DNA of 64,000 bases, taken from the NCBI GenBank assembly GCA_025331565.1, contig JAFREQ010000008.1:5456001-5520000 (forward strand). Reading direction: 5' to 3'. The position numbers and the translations under genes are program-made. This document shows positions 47,071-62,000 of this stretch, piece after piece; positions within the stretch are counted from its first letter, which is position 1, and each line of letters opens with the position of its first letter. The notes below the pieces were generated by a model. It had not been told where the DNA came from. It made no database searches and saw nothing but the letters and a program-made list of their open reading frames with translations. This DNA comes from Holacanthus passer. Its lineage: Eukaryota > Chordata > Actinopteri > Pomacanthidae.

Positions 47071-50000
47071 TTAAGAAGCCTGTTGCTCCGGTTTGGACGC
47101 CACCGCTTTGATTGTCACCTCAGCAGAAGGCTTAAACTTGGGCAGGTGCAGACCAAACTTTCTCTCCACACCAGCAAAAGTTGCAGCAGCTAGATGGTAG
47201 CCGCCCACGTGGTCTGCAGTCACTGAAGGAAGGTCTTCCATCATGGGTTTTGGGGTGGGCACAGAGCCAACAGGACGACTGAGGAGAGAGTCAAATTAGG
47301 GTACATGCACTACTTGACAATGACAACAGATATATAGCTCGGCAAACAGAGGTGAAGGTACTTACTGTCCTCCAAAGTCAACGTAGAACCATCTCTGCAA
47401 CAGTTCATAGGTCACCAGGGTCACACCAAATTGCGGTGAGGATCTGAAGACGCGAGCTAATGGAGGATAGTTTGAAAATTACAATGTGGGTTTTAACATT
47501 TCTGCGGTGCCTTCTGGACAATTACAGCCACCACAGCAAGCCCCATTTCCCAGTCATGAAACCACTTACAGGGCTGTGGAGTGTGTATGTGTGCATTTAC
47601 CTCCTGCGCCCTTCCAAAATGCCCTGAAACCTTCCTCCTTGAGGATCTTCTTGAAGCAGTCGATGACTCCACTGTATGTCGTCTGGCCTGCTCGGGCTGC
47701 CACCTGGAGCCTGGTCTTGATGACATCAGCAGGGGTCACCAGCGAAGCCGCCGGTATACCTTAGGAGACGTTTCAAAATAGATATAATGAAGCGCTTTCA
47801 CTATGCACAGATGGTGTCACATTCTGACATCCCTGCCGCAGCGCCACGCAGGGCTTGAGATGAGTGTAGCTATACAGTGGGATATGACAAAAACACAGTA
47901 TATACTGCAAAGGTATTGTGAGATTCAATGCACGGAGAAGGAGGAGAGGGAGGAAACCAAGATGCATTTCTCAGAGACAAAAATATGACATGTTGTTTAG
48001 ATGTCCACAGACCCTGAGCTTTCCAGATGTTTCCTACCTGCAATAGCTCCAGCAGTGAGCAGCTGCAGTGCCGACAGCCTTCCGTCCTCATCTGCCAGTT
48101 TCTCCTTGGTGTGGGCATAAACAGGGAAGTAGATGGCAGAGAAGGGGATGTCACGCAGGAAGCAAGCTTTGGCTCCCTAATGGGGAAAAAAAAGATCAGT
48201 TTAAATATATACAGCACGCACCTCATGGCCACAGTCAGTTATGGGCAGTGGTTGAAGAGGTTTGTCTAAGGGATTAAGTGGAGCTGTCTTATTCAACCTG
48301 CAGGGGGGCTTTAGTGTTGATGATGGAGCCAAAGAGCCCCAGGCAGAGCTGCAGCACTGGGCCTCCAGAGAGGAATCCATCACTCACACACACTCACACA
48401 GAGCACTGCCATGGACCCTGGTGTGGCTGGCTTCTTCTGCCAAGAGGAAGTCAGTTTTTTTTTTTTTTTTAACAAGCCACACACTGTCTGCTACTCATTA
48501 AAATATGGAGTATGAACACATGACTCGAGCTGTGAGTAAACCCACAAGGATCTGGAAAGGAGCGGTAGCAAAGCATAATCCTTCACTAATTTGCTGTTGG
48601 TCGTTGGCCGCAGCTTCTCTTGCATGTTTAACACAGTTTTAGAAAATTGCAAACAGTCATCAAAAGGACTGTTTGATCTTTAAATTCCAGATCCTGATCT
48701 CCATTATGTCTGTGTACACATTCAAATGTTTGTTCAAATACAGTAGTATTTCATCTGTGCATCATTACAGGGCAAAAATCAAATCACATGTTAATATACA
48801 GGAGTGGAAAGAAAAGTGTGTTTACTCAAGTACTTTATTTGACTTCCTTTTATGTTTCTTACCTCTTTTATTTCATTACATTTAAGAGGGAAATTGACTT
48901 TTTACTCCACTATAGAGCTGTATTTGACAGACTTTTCTTAAAAAATATGTTGCACTATTAATGAAACACTACCCAATAATACGTTGTGGTGTTGCAACTG
49001 ATATTTAAAGGTATATTGGAATGAAATGTTTAGTGGATTATCACTTAATTGCCGATTAATTATCTGTCATTCGTATTTTAATTATATTCAAATTATTGGT
49101 TAAGTAATTTTTCTAACAAAAATCTAAAATTCCTTAGTTCCACCTTAATTGTGAGGATCATCTGTGTCTTATGCAAAAAGTAAACAGAACCTTGTTCTGG
49201 ACTGATAGGACAAAACAAGGCATCTGAAGACATCACCTTTCTTCCTCCAAACTTCTTCTATTATTACTGCACACGCTGAGGTGAACAATAAATAAAACTC
49301 CCTGTGTTGTTAGTCTTATATCTCAGGAACATAAGAGCACCTTTCACTGCCCTTGTATGACAGTGAGCAGAGGTTGATTCTGCAGACGTCATGGTGCTGC
49401 AGAGGTGCTGACCTACCTTGTAGAGGCCAAAGAAGCCCAGGTCTCTCACAACATTCAGGGCACTGACCCTGGGGCCCGTGGTGATCTCTCCAGCCACCTG
49501 CAGACGGATCTTAACGATCTCCAGAGGATTGGTAAAAATCACCTGGGAAGCTCCAGCCTGCAGGACGCAACGGGAAAAAGAAACAGCTGACGAGGGGTTT
49601 ATATACGCAGATGTAGGTTTCTGAGATTGAGTGAGGTCTGAGGGGTGAACTTTGGGTGAAGATGTAATGATGTGTAAGCATTTTTCCCTGGTAGGAGTTT
49701 TCCAATTATGTCAGTAAACTTCAACACAAAAGATACTTTTTTTCCCCCTGATCTAGTCGGAGAATGGCCTTGACAGGAGGAGGAAAAAGCAGGCATTGAT
49801 AGAAGAACAACTGGGGTCAGACTAGAGCAGACGTAGGGTGAGTCGAAGCCCGGCTCACGGTTGAGAGGCTCTGACCCTGGCACCGGCCCTCTGCCCCCTC
49901 GCCTCCCCGAGGCACCTCCTGGGGCAGGGTGAGCGGCCTAGCCTGGCCTCACCCCCGCACACTTCCCCAATTCACCCCAATTCCCAGGGGAGAGCGCTGA

Positions 50001-53000
50001 ATCACCCGGTCCGGGCAAGCAATGCCCTGAAGGCAGCGCACCCTCTGACTCGGGCACATTTATCACCCTCCCCAAATCTAATCAGGCCCCAGGATGGCCG
50101 CCTGTGACATTAAGGGCAGGGGTCTTATCTGTAAACATCCGAGCAAAGGTCTAAAAAAAGCTCCGGCACATTTAGTCATTTTCAAAGCGGAGGGGGAATA
50201 TCCGCTGCTCTGAAGATTGATGCATTCATCCCCTGTCTTTTATCTTCTACAGTTCTCTCCTCTGATGGAAGCGATAATTCAGCAAGCTGTCATCTTAACC
50301 AGACTTTAAACTTCCTTAAAAGAAATGAAAATAAATATCATGGGAGTGCAGGCCGTAGATGGGATGTATCCTCAGCAGTTAACACTGTGCATTGGAAACA
50401 TCCTGGTTGTCCTGCGTGGGGACCTGTAGTGCGACCACGCCTCGGGTATGTACCGCCTTGTCAAACTCAATCACGCAGAGCTAGACCCAGCTTCATCCAG
50501 GACCCTCCAGGGCCTCTTCCTACAATTACACCCTGACAGGGGTCACGACCCCACAGACCCCGCTCCTCGGTGACTCTGCAACCTGCGGGCTCTGCTGCAT
50601 GGCTGGCCTGTTTCACTTCAACACAGCCAGTGGAGAGGCAGAGAGAAGAATTACATTTTTAATCTGGGGTTGCAATCACAAGAGGTTATGATGTTGCAAT
50701 TTAGCCAAGATAATTAAAAAAAAGTCCAATTTAGAGGATTCAGGGAACCCATGTGCTGTGGGATGAGCTGACACGAAAAACCGAATAATTAAAATCGCTC
50801 ACACAAACTCAATAAATTAGTTATTACTTATTAAATTTTTAAATGAGCTGATAATTCAAGTGGGAACAAATGAAAAAGAAAACACAGTATTATATATTTT
50901 ATCACAATTAATCAGAATTCCACATAATAAAAATCACAAAGCTTAAAGTTCATCCACTACTCTGGCTGAAAACTTTTTTTTTATGTCCTTTGTTTCTACA
51001 GTCAGTGGTGGGATGTTACTACCAACGTAAGTACAAATATGGGAGACTTGAGTATTTCTAATCCATGCTATGTTATGATACCACAGTTCAGAAGGAAATA
51101 TTGTACTTTTTTACTCAACTAAACTGATCTTACAGTTTTAGTTATTAGTTATTTAGACTTGCAGCTTATAAAATATGAATATCGTTATAGATTAAACTAC
51201 GCAGCAATACATTAATTTTCTACATTATGAGTACTTTCATTTTTGATACTTTACGTACATTTTGCTACTTTAAGTTAAGTGACATTCTCAACGCAGGACA
51301 TTTTGCCTGTTAATAAAAAGCTGTCTGTCCCTGCAGGTACTTTAACATTTATATCATAACATCCAAACAGCAGTGTGAGTGTGTGTTACTTTATATCCTT
51401 TAATGTTGTTTTATTTCTCTTGTAGTTACTGATGAACTAAAACATGTAGGTATTTTATAAGCAAACAACCTGGATTTTTATAAAAATGTAGTATAATATT
51501 TTAGTAAACCAGCTCATGATAAACCAAACTGAGTCTCATGGCCAACAACAATATAGCAATAAAAGACAGAAGATAATTTCCAGTATGTATTAGCATTAAT
51601 TGCTTTAAATCATGTGTATTTTGCACATCTTTCAGCTGTTGTTTTACTTGGTTTTGAGTTCATCTACAAGACTGAATTTAAAAGATCTGTAAAGTAGTGC
51701 TTACACATCCACCAGCGAGAATCTCTGCAGGCAGAGGGATGGTACCGTCTGGTGTGGTGAACTTGTCTCTGACAAAATCATTCATCTGAAAAAAAAAAAG
51801 GGGGGGGGGAGACATGAAGAAAAAAGGCAGATGAGACACAATCCCAATCTTGATAGCAGGGCATTAATGTTAACTTGTGGTTGCAGTCACTTCTTGATTG
51901 CAAAGGGTGCGTTTCTTCAACGCTCTATGCATGTTTTTCATTCACAGTGAATCATTCAGAGCAACTTTTTGAACAATCTGAGCTACACAGTGGAATGACT
52001 TGCCGTGAGTTTGATAGCTTTCTCCGGGGCAACGCCAATGAGCTGCGGGAGGAGACCTGCAAAATATTATTCATAGATACCATTAGAATACCTGGCAGAG
52101 AGATAGACAAAGTCTGGCTTGAAATGAATGCACATTTTTATCTTTGCTGAATGAATACATCCACTGACAGCTAGAACAATGTAAGCTGCAGGGTTCTTGT
52201 GTGCGTAAAACAAACCCATAAATATTTACAGATGTGGCTGATACATCTGATGCACCAAAACACAAAGGTCCCATTGAAATTGAACAAAAAGTCCAAAAAT
52301 ATGACACTACTGCTGCGTATGGGATCAGCATTGTTGAGGCCTGATCCCACTGATGGTGGGGAACAGAGAGAGCTGTGTGGTCAAGAACAAGATCAGCGGG
52401 GAGGAGGGGGGAGGTTGGGCGCTACGGTGGCGATAACCGCCATACTGTTTCACCGCCTGTCCTTCATCAAGCCAGATAAACTTCTGAAGGAGCTGCTGAG
52501 TGACTGCTGCTGGTATGCGGCCAGAAAACAGCCGAGCGTGTCTGTCTCTGAGTCAATCACCCTCTTATCATGTGCAAAGGAGGAGGAAGGAAGGCAGAGG
52601 GAAGCAGATCAGAGCAACAAAGAGCTGCAGTGGTGGAGGTAGCAGTAGATGGCAGTCTTGACTTCCTTCATATGAACAGCCTGAGGGGAGAAGTGTTGTA
52701 TATCACAAGCCTTCAGCACCATTATCACCATCCGCGCAGAGCAGATCAGACACTGTTTCTACACGAATTCTGCTGGTCATTTTCCTCGGGGAGCTCTCTC
52801 CCAGGTATTGAGATAATGAAAACGCGACCCCTGGGTGTTGCTTCATTCACCGCTGAACAGGGAGGGCAAAGGTTTCTGGTATCAATTAGCAAACCATGCT
52901 GCTGATATTAGCACACTGACAAATGCTAATGCTTTCCCATCACATGCTTTGTTTTGCACGAGCCCCATATGTTGAGCTCCCTTAGACGTGCTGCAAAACC

Positions 53001-56000
53001 TGTGAGGGATTACCTCTGTAGAATCCAAAGAAGCCCTCGTAACGGAGTACTTTCTTGGCGCAGTCGAAGCTGTTCTTGTACATCAGCTCTCCTACAAAGG
53101 AGCCAGTGGAGCGCTGGTTCTGCATGCGCGTCTTCACCAGGTCGATGGGGTAAACAGCCGTGGCACCAGTGGCTGCAAAACACACACATTCATCACTGAT
53201 TGAAATCTTTGTCTTTGTTGTTCTGGAAACAATGTTTTACCAGCAATTCTCAGCATCTGGACAACACATTACAAATTATGTAAACACACATTTATTAACT
53301 TGTATGGGGTTTTCTGGCACATTCTGAAATCTGTGAGGATTAAGGTTGCAACTAACAAATTAGCAATTAATTGTTCTGTCAGAAGACAGTAAAAACAAAG
53401 GCCTATTATAATTCCAAGTTGGTTTCTTTAAATGTCTTGTTTTGATCGACCAAGAGTCCAAAACATAAAGATGATCAATTTACTATCATGCATGACAATC
53501 AAAAAAGAGCAAAATCCTCATATTTGAGAAGACGACTTGAGAAGATGACTGTTTGGACTTTTTCATGAAAAATGACTGGAACGATCAATTGATTGTCAAA
53601 AAGGTTAATTTCCTGTTGATCAAATAATTGGTGAACTAATTGTTTTACCTCTAGAAGATAACTTTTGAGCGCCTGGACAGTCCTCTTTGTGCATAAAAGC
53701 AATCTTGTCACCCTAATTAATTTGTTAGCATCTTACACGATCAAGTTGTACAATAAAAATTCTGCAGGTACGTTTGGGGGTTGTTTAATGATCACCGAGA
53801 AATAAACAGAGCTGTGTTTGTGTATAAACTATAAAAACTGTTATTAAGCTCCCACAGTTACCAGACTTCCTAAGAGTAGGAAGTCTGTGGGAAAACCATT
53901 TGGGGAGGCGACGCTGCAGCACGTTGCACTAAACCCCTGCTCTCAGCTTTACTTGCCATGTCTTGTCTGACATCAAAGGCTTCTGTAATGACTCTTCTCT
54001 GAAACACGCAAACAGCTCGGTCAGCACAGAAGAAGCGGAGTGAGAAACAGCTCATTATCACCACAAAGACATGGCGGTTTCACCATAAGCCTCATGATAT
54101 ACATCTCTTTTTGACCCCTGCCTGTATTGGCCGCTGTGTGCTTGTGGAGAGCACACACACACAAACAGGGTCAGAGTGTGTTCCTATCTGAGGGGCGGTT
54201 ATGTCAGACGTTCCTTGTATCAGTTCCAGTGTAATTAGACAGAGATTCCAGAGAGTGCGGTTCCGGAAGATTTGTGTCATTCCAAAGCTCCGACTCCCAA
54301 CGACAGCCTGGAGCCATCGGTGGCACGGCAGCACAATGCCGGAGCCTCACATCACAACCCCTCTCCCTGCAGCACAATGGCCGGCCCCAGGCCCTGAGCG
54401 CGCCAGTCTGGCCGGCTAAGGTTACCCCTCGGGCGGGCCAGAGGCTCCGCCGCAGACATGTCACTCACCTCCAGCGATTGAGCCCAGAGTAAACCTGTAG
54501 GCAGACTCCGCAGCCTGGAGCCAGACGGGCCGAGACGTTTCGTGAGCGTGCTGTATGGGAGAAAAAGACACCAGTGGTCAAATGAATCTGGAGAAAGACA
54601 AAGTTTAATAGCCAGCCATGAATCGGCTGGCTATTAAACTATAGTGAACCAGATACATTGTGGAAAGAAAAAGGCTCTGAAGTAGTCAACGGCGGAGGAG
54701 GGCGATGGAATGTGGACATGTCATATAATGTCTGATTCATCATCAGTCAGTATTAAATGTCACAGACAGACCAGCTCTGGATAAATGACTGTGTGAACCT
54801 GTAGCTAGAGTTTTCCACACATGCTGCACGCAGGAGGCTCAAAGCTAAAGGTCTTCTTTTATTTTTACAACAAAGTATAATTTCTCACTTATCTACTTGA
54901 TCTCTGGATTGGTGTTTGATGTTGAAAGCGGAGCCCCCCTTTGTTTTCACAGTGGTGCAGGGGAACAGATTAGCCCCACAAGCCTTTTCCATGTAAAGAT
55001 AAGTATCGACATGAATATTACACAGCCCGAGTGAGACTCTGCTAATGCGTGCGTGTGTGTGTGTGTGTGCGCAGGTTGGGGTGGTGAGTAACTTCTCCCA
55101 GACCAGATGAGAAGGGAGTAGGGCAGATCAGTCTTTTCCTCTTCCCAGATGCTTCCACCGAGGGTTGCATGCTAACAAGATCGAGGTCTTGATCAAAGGG
55201 TTTAAACAATTAGCCTACTTCCACTAAAGGGCAGGCCTGAGAATTGCAGCATCCCCCCCAAAGGAATCAAATTCCAGACCTCTGAACATGAGTCCCAGGA
55301 GCATGAGTGGCCTGAAAGCTCTGACCACAGCCTGATATAGAGCCGTGTTATCCGGTGGAGGCAGGAACTATTTTGTTCTCCCACATCCACCTTGACTCCC
55401 ACTCCCCTCCTGCCATTAGCAGCCCCTGCTAAAGGCTCCTAAAACTCCTCAAGCCCCACACTGATAAAAGCCTCTTATTAGCTTCTCAGATGTGTGATTG
55501 CAGCTGATGTGTATGTGCAGCCATACTGAATAAAATGGGGAGAACCTTTCATGGAGAGGAGCAACGCAACAATCCATTCCTCTTCTATAACTATAATTGG
55601 TGTACTTTTATCTGGGAGTTTAAGTAATGCACTTCACAAGGGAAGAAAAACATGGGCACTCTGCTAATTCAGTGACTGTACATTCTCCCTTTTTTTTTTT
55701 GCTCCTTTCTGAGAAGGAAGCAGAGGGAGAAGAGGAAAAGGCTTTGATAAAAGGCAGGAGGATGTAAGGTGTATTAGAGGAGTCAATCAGGCTACCTGTC
55801 TCTGGGCCTCTGCTTGGTGGTATGGCATGGCTCCTTCCTCCAGCGGGGCTATCCTCTCGATGTCTGCATGGTTCAGCCGCCTTAACACACAGCAGCAGGG
55901 GAGGGAGGGAGTTAAGCCAGGAAAAAGCTGAGAGCCCTGCATCTACAGCGAGCAACAGCCAGTGATGTAAGATTTTCCACAGACCCTTTTTACTGGCACA

Positions 56001-59000
56001 TAACTTCAAGTTACTGCAACTTTAATTTAAGATTATATAAACAGCAGACAAACAAAGCTGGATGAGTGCCTGTGGCCCGGCAAGTAAATGAAAGTGTTTT
56101 GTTACTAAACATTTGAGACACAAATATTCCCCACTGGCCTGACGCATCATAAAGTCTGTATCCATGTTTTATGTTTGTCTTGTAAATCAGCCAGTGGAGC
56201 CACTGTTGTTAAAGTGAATGAGCAATAATTTTATCTTTATAGCCAGTAAACAGACCTGTAACATATTTATTCTACATGGTGGAATAGAAAATAACACAGT
56301 TTTGTAAAAATGTTTGGAATACACTTAGTGGATTTGAAGAACAGCGCAGAGCCTACCTGGGTGATTGCATTGCAACAGCTAAGCCCAGGTTGATTTTGGT
56401 TCTTTTTTTTCTACACATTCATTTTTCTGTTTTATCCTTGTCTTTTGTCCGTTTAGCTTGTTAGGCAGTTGAACAAAGTGTTAAGCTGCCAAGAACACAA
56501 ACTACTTAAAACACACATGACACAGGTGCCTATAAAAATCTTAAGTTATAATCACTCAAAATATTATTATAAAACAGAACTAGGTTGCAAAAAAATATTG
56601 TCTAACTAATAAAGCAGAAAATTGTAGGAAATAATACTATATAGTCTATTTAAATGTGAAGTGGTCACATTCCAACTCATTTTTGTGTCTTTTTCATTAA
56701 AAGTCTTTATATGCCTGTAAATATTAATAATTCACAGTTTCAAACATTCCTTTCAAATGTTTAAGGGTTTACAGACATAAATGAGACACTGTGTTAAAGC
56801 CCCACATCAGCACTTTCCACTCTCAGCTGTCTCAGCTTGTCTCGACAGGACACATAAATAAAGGTATGTTGCTGTAAATAAAACATGTTCATTGTATTCA
56901 CAGATGAACAGACAAACTCCAGAGGGTTAAAACAGAGTCGTTCAGAGTCTTACCCGGAGTGAGAGTGGAGACCAGCGAGCTGGTACAGGATGTCAATCTC
57001 CATTGGAGTGATTTGACCAAACTTATTTGCAGCATGAACAAACTCCTCTACAAAGCGATAAAGAAAAGAGAAAATGAAATCATGCAAACAGGACTTGAGT
57101 AAATTGAAGCCTCAGTACATTAAAGTCAAACAGGAAGCTGAGGGGTTAACCACGTCAGGTGTTTACTACAGCAGGCTTGTTTCAAATAGTATTTGCAAAT
57201 ACTGTTACTTGTTTGTTTTGGTGTTGTTGGAGATGCTTGACGCTAAATGGGATATATATGGAGATTACAGAAAAAATACCTTTGAATGAATTCTGCATGT
57301 GCTTCACCGCCTTATGATGGAGTACACTAACTGAGCATGCAATCTCTCAGCAGCACCCTGCATCACTCTTTTATATGTGCTTTATATTCACTTCTTTACT
57401 GTCACCTGCTGAGAAGCTCCATTACCATCAGGTGGTCTTTCTCAAAGGAAACCTAATGGTAGTTGTTGAAGGAGGGAAAAGAGTTCGTTATTCACTTCCC
57501 CCACAAAGACCTTCCTGTCAGGTCCAAGCACTGCAACCTTCGCCTACAAGCCTGCTTCTCTGATCTCAAGTACTGCAATGATATACTTTTCTGTGACTGA
57601 CAGCTGACATGTGAGTGTTTGCTTTACACTTCAAACCCACCCATCCCCTCGTATGTTGGGTAACACATAACAAGAATTATTTGCAAATACTATTTGCCCA
57701 AAGTCTTTTCGAGAAGGAGGGAAACCATGAAGAGACAGGAGAGGAACAGTCTAGAGCTTGCATCTCAATGGGAAACACAGTTAGGAGCAGATGTGACCGA
57801 CAGTACAGCTATCAGTTATACATGTAAGAAGTGATCTGATTACCAGGTTAAAAATGTTCATTTACCTTAGTAATTTAGTGCTACAGTAATGTTCCCTGTG
57901 TGTTCACTCACACCAGTCTGTCGAGAAAGTTAAAACATGATCGCACAGCTACATTTCATGTCACATATGAAACGCACACATGACTCAATTCAGTGACGTC
58001 ATCAGTGTCTCGGGTGTACCTTTGGTAACAAGCGTGTCTCTGTACGTGCCGGCGAGGGTGCTGTAAATCTTGCGGACCAGCTCCATGTTGTTGAGGAGGG
58101 CGTTGAAGGCATTGAAGTAGGAGAAGCTCACCATGTGGGAGGTGCTGCCTCCTGCAGCCTGGAGAAAGACCCAAAGTCTGTCATTGCTTCTGTATACTGG
58201 AAACGTGTTGCTGGCATCAAATTCAGAATGAGGACATTTTTACAAAAATCAATGAAGTTGATGAGGTCAAACATTAAATATATTGGTTTGGTGCTGAGCA
58301 GGTAGTCTACTGTTTCTTAGACTCACTGAAACCAGGTTCTCCTCTACAAATGGAGTCAGCATGTGGTGCCTGATGGTGGCCATGATGTCGCTGAAGTCCA
58401 AGGCAGTAATGGTGCCACTTTTGTTCTTGTCTTTTTGTGCAAACGCTTGGCGCGCATGCTCCAACTGCAGCTCCTACAGCAACACACACACACACAGAGG
58501 AGGTCAAGCTGTTTGCTGACAAAAGAAGCAAAGAATGTGTTCCTGTGATGAGGAGCATCACATTACAAGGGAACTGAGAAAGAGAACTTTGGAGGAAGAA
58601 AGTATAATAATATCAGTGTTGGACAGATGTGAAAGGCAGATGTGACAGTGTCAGACACTGGCTTTTGTAATCACCACTGTCTCTCTGGAGACTAATGGAA
58701 ACCATGTCCCGAGAAGTCTGATCCCGGAGCTGAGCCGATCGGTTGGTGAGACGGCCGGCAGGTGTGTCCACAGAAAGCCTGATTCAATATGACAACCATG
58801 CAATCAGATGGGGGCGCAGGGGTAGGCTGACCCCGGGTCAATGTCTGCTGTCAAAGCTCATCACATATAACCAGAGGATCAGACAGCAACGTCGCCGCAA
58901 TATTCAGCCGTTACTTCATCTTTACACTCTGGTTCTGATAACCTAATCAGTGGATTGTTGCTGAAGATAAATTCACACAATGTTTGATGATTATATTGTT

Positions 59001-62000
59001 GAAAACTCAGGATGATACTTCGTCGCCTCACAAACATGATACTTTTCAAGCTCTACCTTGTCTGCACACACTGAAGTTTTCAAGTCCGGCCAAACACTGT
59101 AACAACCACAAGGTGGCAGAGCCAAGACTCAAATCTAAAATCAAACCAACCCATTGATCTGTGTTTTTTTGTTTTCTACGTCATACTCAGTTAAAAGAAA
59201 TGAAATGTGCTTGGGCATGACAGAAAAAGAAGAGAATAATAATGATAGATGTAAATTAAATCCTGCACACACAAGAGTCTTTGGTGTAGTGGTGGGAAGC
59301 CCTAGTCTAGTATGATAAACCACAAAGTGCTCTGAGGGATCCCACACTGCAGCTCAGCCTGTCTAACTCTCGGACCACCCAGATTCTGCCTGAGACCACA
59401 GCCCCCGACTCCACACCAGGTTCCTCCCTGACCATACTGCTGCTGCTGAACACCACACTGAATTCAACAGCACAGAGGTCTCAGTGAGATGCAGGCAGCG
59501 ACCAGTAAAGCAAAACAACAACATGAAGTGTCTTAATGGCACACTGGGCTACCGCAAACCACTAGGACAGCTGAAGAGATGAAACACTGAAAGATGCAAC
59601 ACCACACCACAACTCCATTATCTTCAGAGATCATTTATGGCATGTGGCTCATGTTACATCATTTCCATTTGTCCCTAAGCAGGATAAAAATGCCTCACCA
59701 CGGGATGAAGGTGATCATTACGAATGGTTTCATATTTACTGATGCAAAAAAAAAAAAAGCTGTAAATGCATTCTGTGAGCTGTCAATCTGTTTTGTAACA
59801 TATCATGTTGTCACAAATGTCACAAAACAGTTTTATCTGTAGCTCTTCTTATGAGTTGAAGGGCAATAAATTTATACTGTAATGTGCTATCAGCACACAA
59901 AAATCATTTAAAGCGAGACAGTGCAGAAATAGCTCAATCTTTCTCATTCTAATTAAATGTTAGATTTCTAAGCAATAAAAAAAGCACACCCATCATCCAA
60001 TGCTCACTTGGTCAGGTGCGACCAGCGATGGGAAATTACAGCTCAAAGAGGCATTACAACCAGTGGGTTCATTCTATCCTGTCTCCATTTGGGGTTTGTT
60101 TTCATTTCAGTTCTTGTTTCAGTTCCAGATTTTGATACAAGTCGTAGAACACAGTATTGAAGCAGTAGTCCAGTATGGTATGTATGTATGGTAAATACAC
60201 TTATTTGCTTTCTTGCCCAGAGTCAGATGACAGAGTTGATACCACTCTTCTATGTGACCCTAATGTTAACATGACAATAAATATGAAGGTGGAGCCAGAA
60301 GCTGGATAGGTTACGTATGGGACTCTTCTTTGAGCAGTGACTTTCTGGAGTCATGTGGGTTTCAGGCGACCGGCGACTTATAACTAATCGTTTATCTTTG
60401 ACAGAGCTAAAATATTCCAGCCTATAATATCCCATGCCTATTTCCAGTCTTTATGTTAAACTAAGCTCAACAGCTGCTGGTGCTACATTCATATTTAGGG
60501 TACAGACATGAGAATGGTATAATATGCATACTTCCCATAATGTAAATATTAGACTGCTGGTCTGTGACAAGTTTATCATGCAGCTCCTCGGTTCTAAAAT
60601 AAAATGATGGATGAATAGATGAATGTAAAGATAAAATATATACCTGCAGAAACTGGGTGAACTCTGTGTAGCTGAGGTTCTTGTTTCTTTCATGGCCAAA
60701 GTGTAGCCTGATGAACTCACAGTCCCAGTTGAAGGGAATGTGGTGATGAACTGTGGTCTGGCTGAAGATGTCACGTACATTCTCTGAAAGAGTGAGACAC
60801 GACTGAGCAATAACAAGAGACATAGGGAAAAACATGCAAGATGCAATTCTATCATCCATCTCACGTCCTCATTCCATTTGTAGTGAACCTCGTTAAAGTC
60901 GAGGAAAGGGTCCATTTAGACTGCGGAGCAGAATAGGCTATTTGACAGTCCGGCTCCTTTTACATTTTGAGAGTTTTGAGTCCATCCAGGAAATTTTCGG
61001 CATAAGCACTGCTCTAAATTTCAGTCGTCTTTATGGAGGCCCAATGCTCAGACAGAGCACAGCAGCAGCTTCTTTGTACGACTCTGCATCTCTTGGTTTA
61101 TGACATGCTGGACTCATTTCCCCTCTTGTCAGATGGAGCTGGTTATAATGTGATGTTTCACACAGCCTGCTTTCTGTCCAGCCCTGAGATGAGATTTTAA
61201 GGATACAAGCTGCTAGCATATGTAATACATAAAACAAGACATGGCTACTGCTACATTTACTGACTATACATGCTTTAGTAGGAAATGCACTTGTGACTCA
61301 CAACGTTCAATGTTACACTCAAATGCACCACTTTCCATCACCGTTTTCTTGTAAATACCTTTCTTTGCCCGCATGAAGTCAACAGTTTTAGTCAAATAGA
61401 GTTATTCTAATATTATGGTGTTTAAACTACACTGCATATACATAAGATGATGCTTGGTTTCCTGTAGATCCCCACACCAGCGTGCTGACATTAACCACCA
61501 TGTACATACCAAATGAGATGTTCCCTGTGCCAGTCTTGTCAAACAACTGAAAGGCAACTATGAACAGGGCATCCGGGGCACACAGTACTGATTCAAAGGC
61601 CAGAAACTCCTGGAAAGAGATCAGTCTGTTTGGACAAGAAAGAAAGAGTGCTACTGAACAAAGGACATGTGTATTTTTGACAGAAATGACAAAAGCTACA
61701 ATTACAACCCTTTAAACATTGGTTTTCTTAATTTGCTCTTTTTTTCTTTATTTGCATTTGTTTTCTTAAGTTGCAATACGTTGAGCTCTCAGGGCCACCG
61801 TACATAAAAGCCACATTTAGCTGGTTCTAAATGGATGGAAGTCAAAGTGGGACAAATGCGATTTTACTATTTACTATATATATAGTTTATTTGTGCAATA
61901 AATATACAGGAGTTTGTGACACAAGTTCAGGAGTGAATCAACAGAACGTGTAATGCAAGTACATTTGACACAACATAATCCTCACATAACAGCTAAGAAG

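Noticed and set aside
52199..52642. 147-codon plus-strand open frame in slc25a12 intron
   Set aside because: Low-complexity Gln/Glu/Arg-rich translation from GA-rich DNA, with no promoter or splice context.
60451..60915. 154-codon minus-strand open frame
   Set aside because: Shadow frame over the real slc25a12 exon 60644-60783, which is read in another frame.
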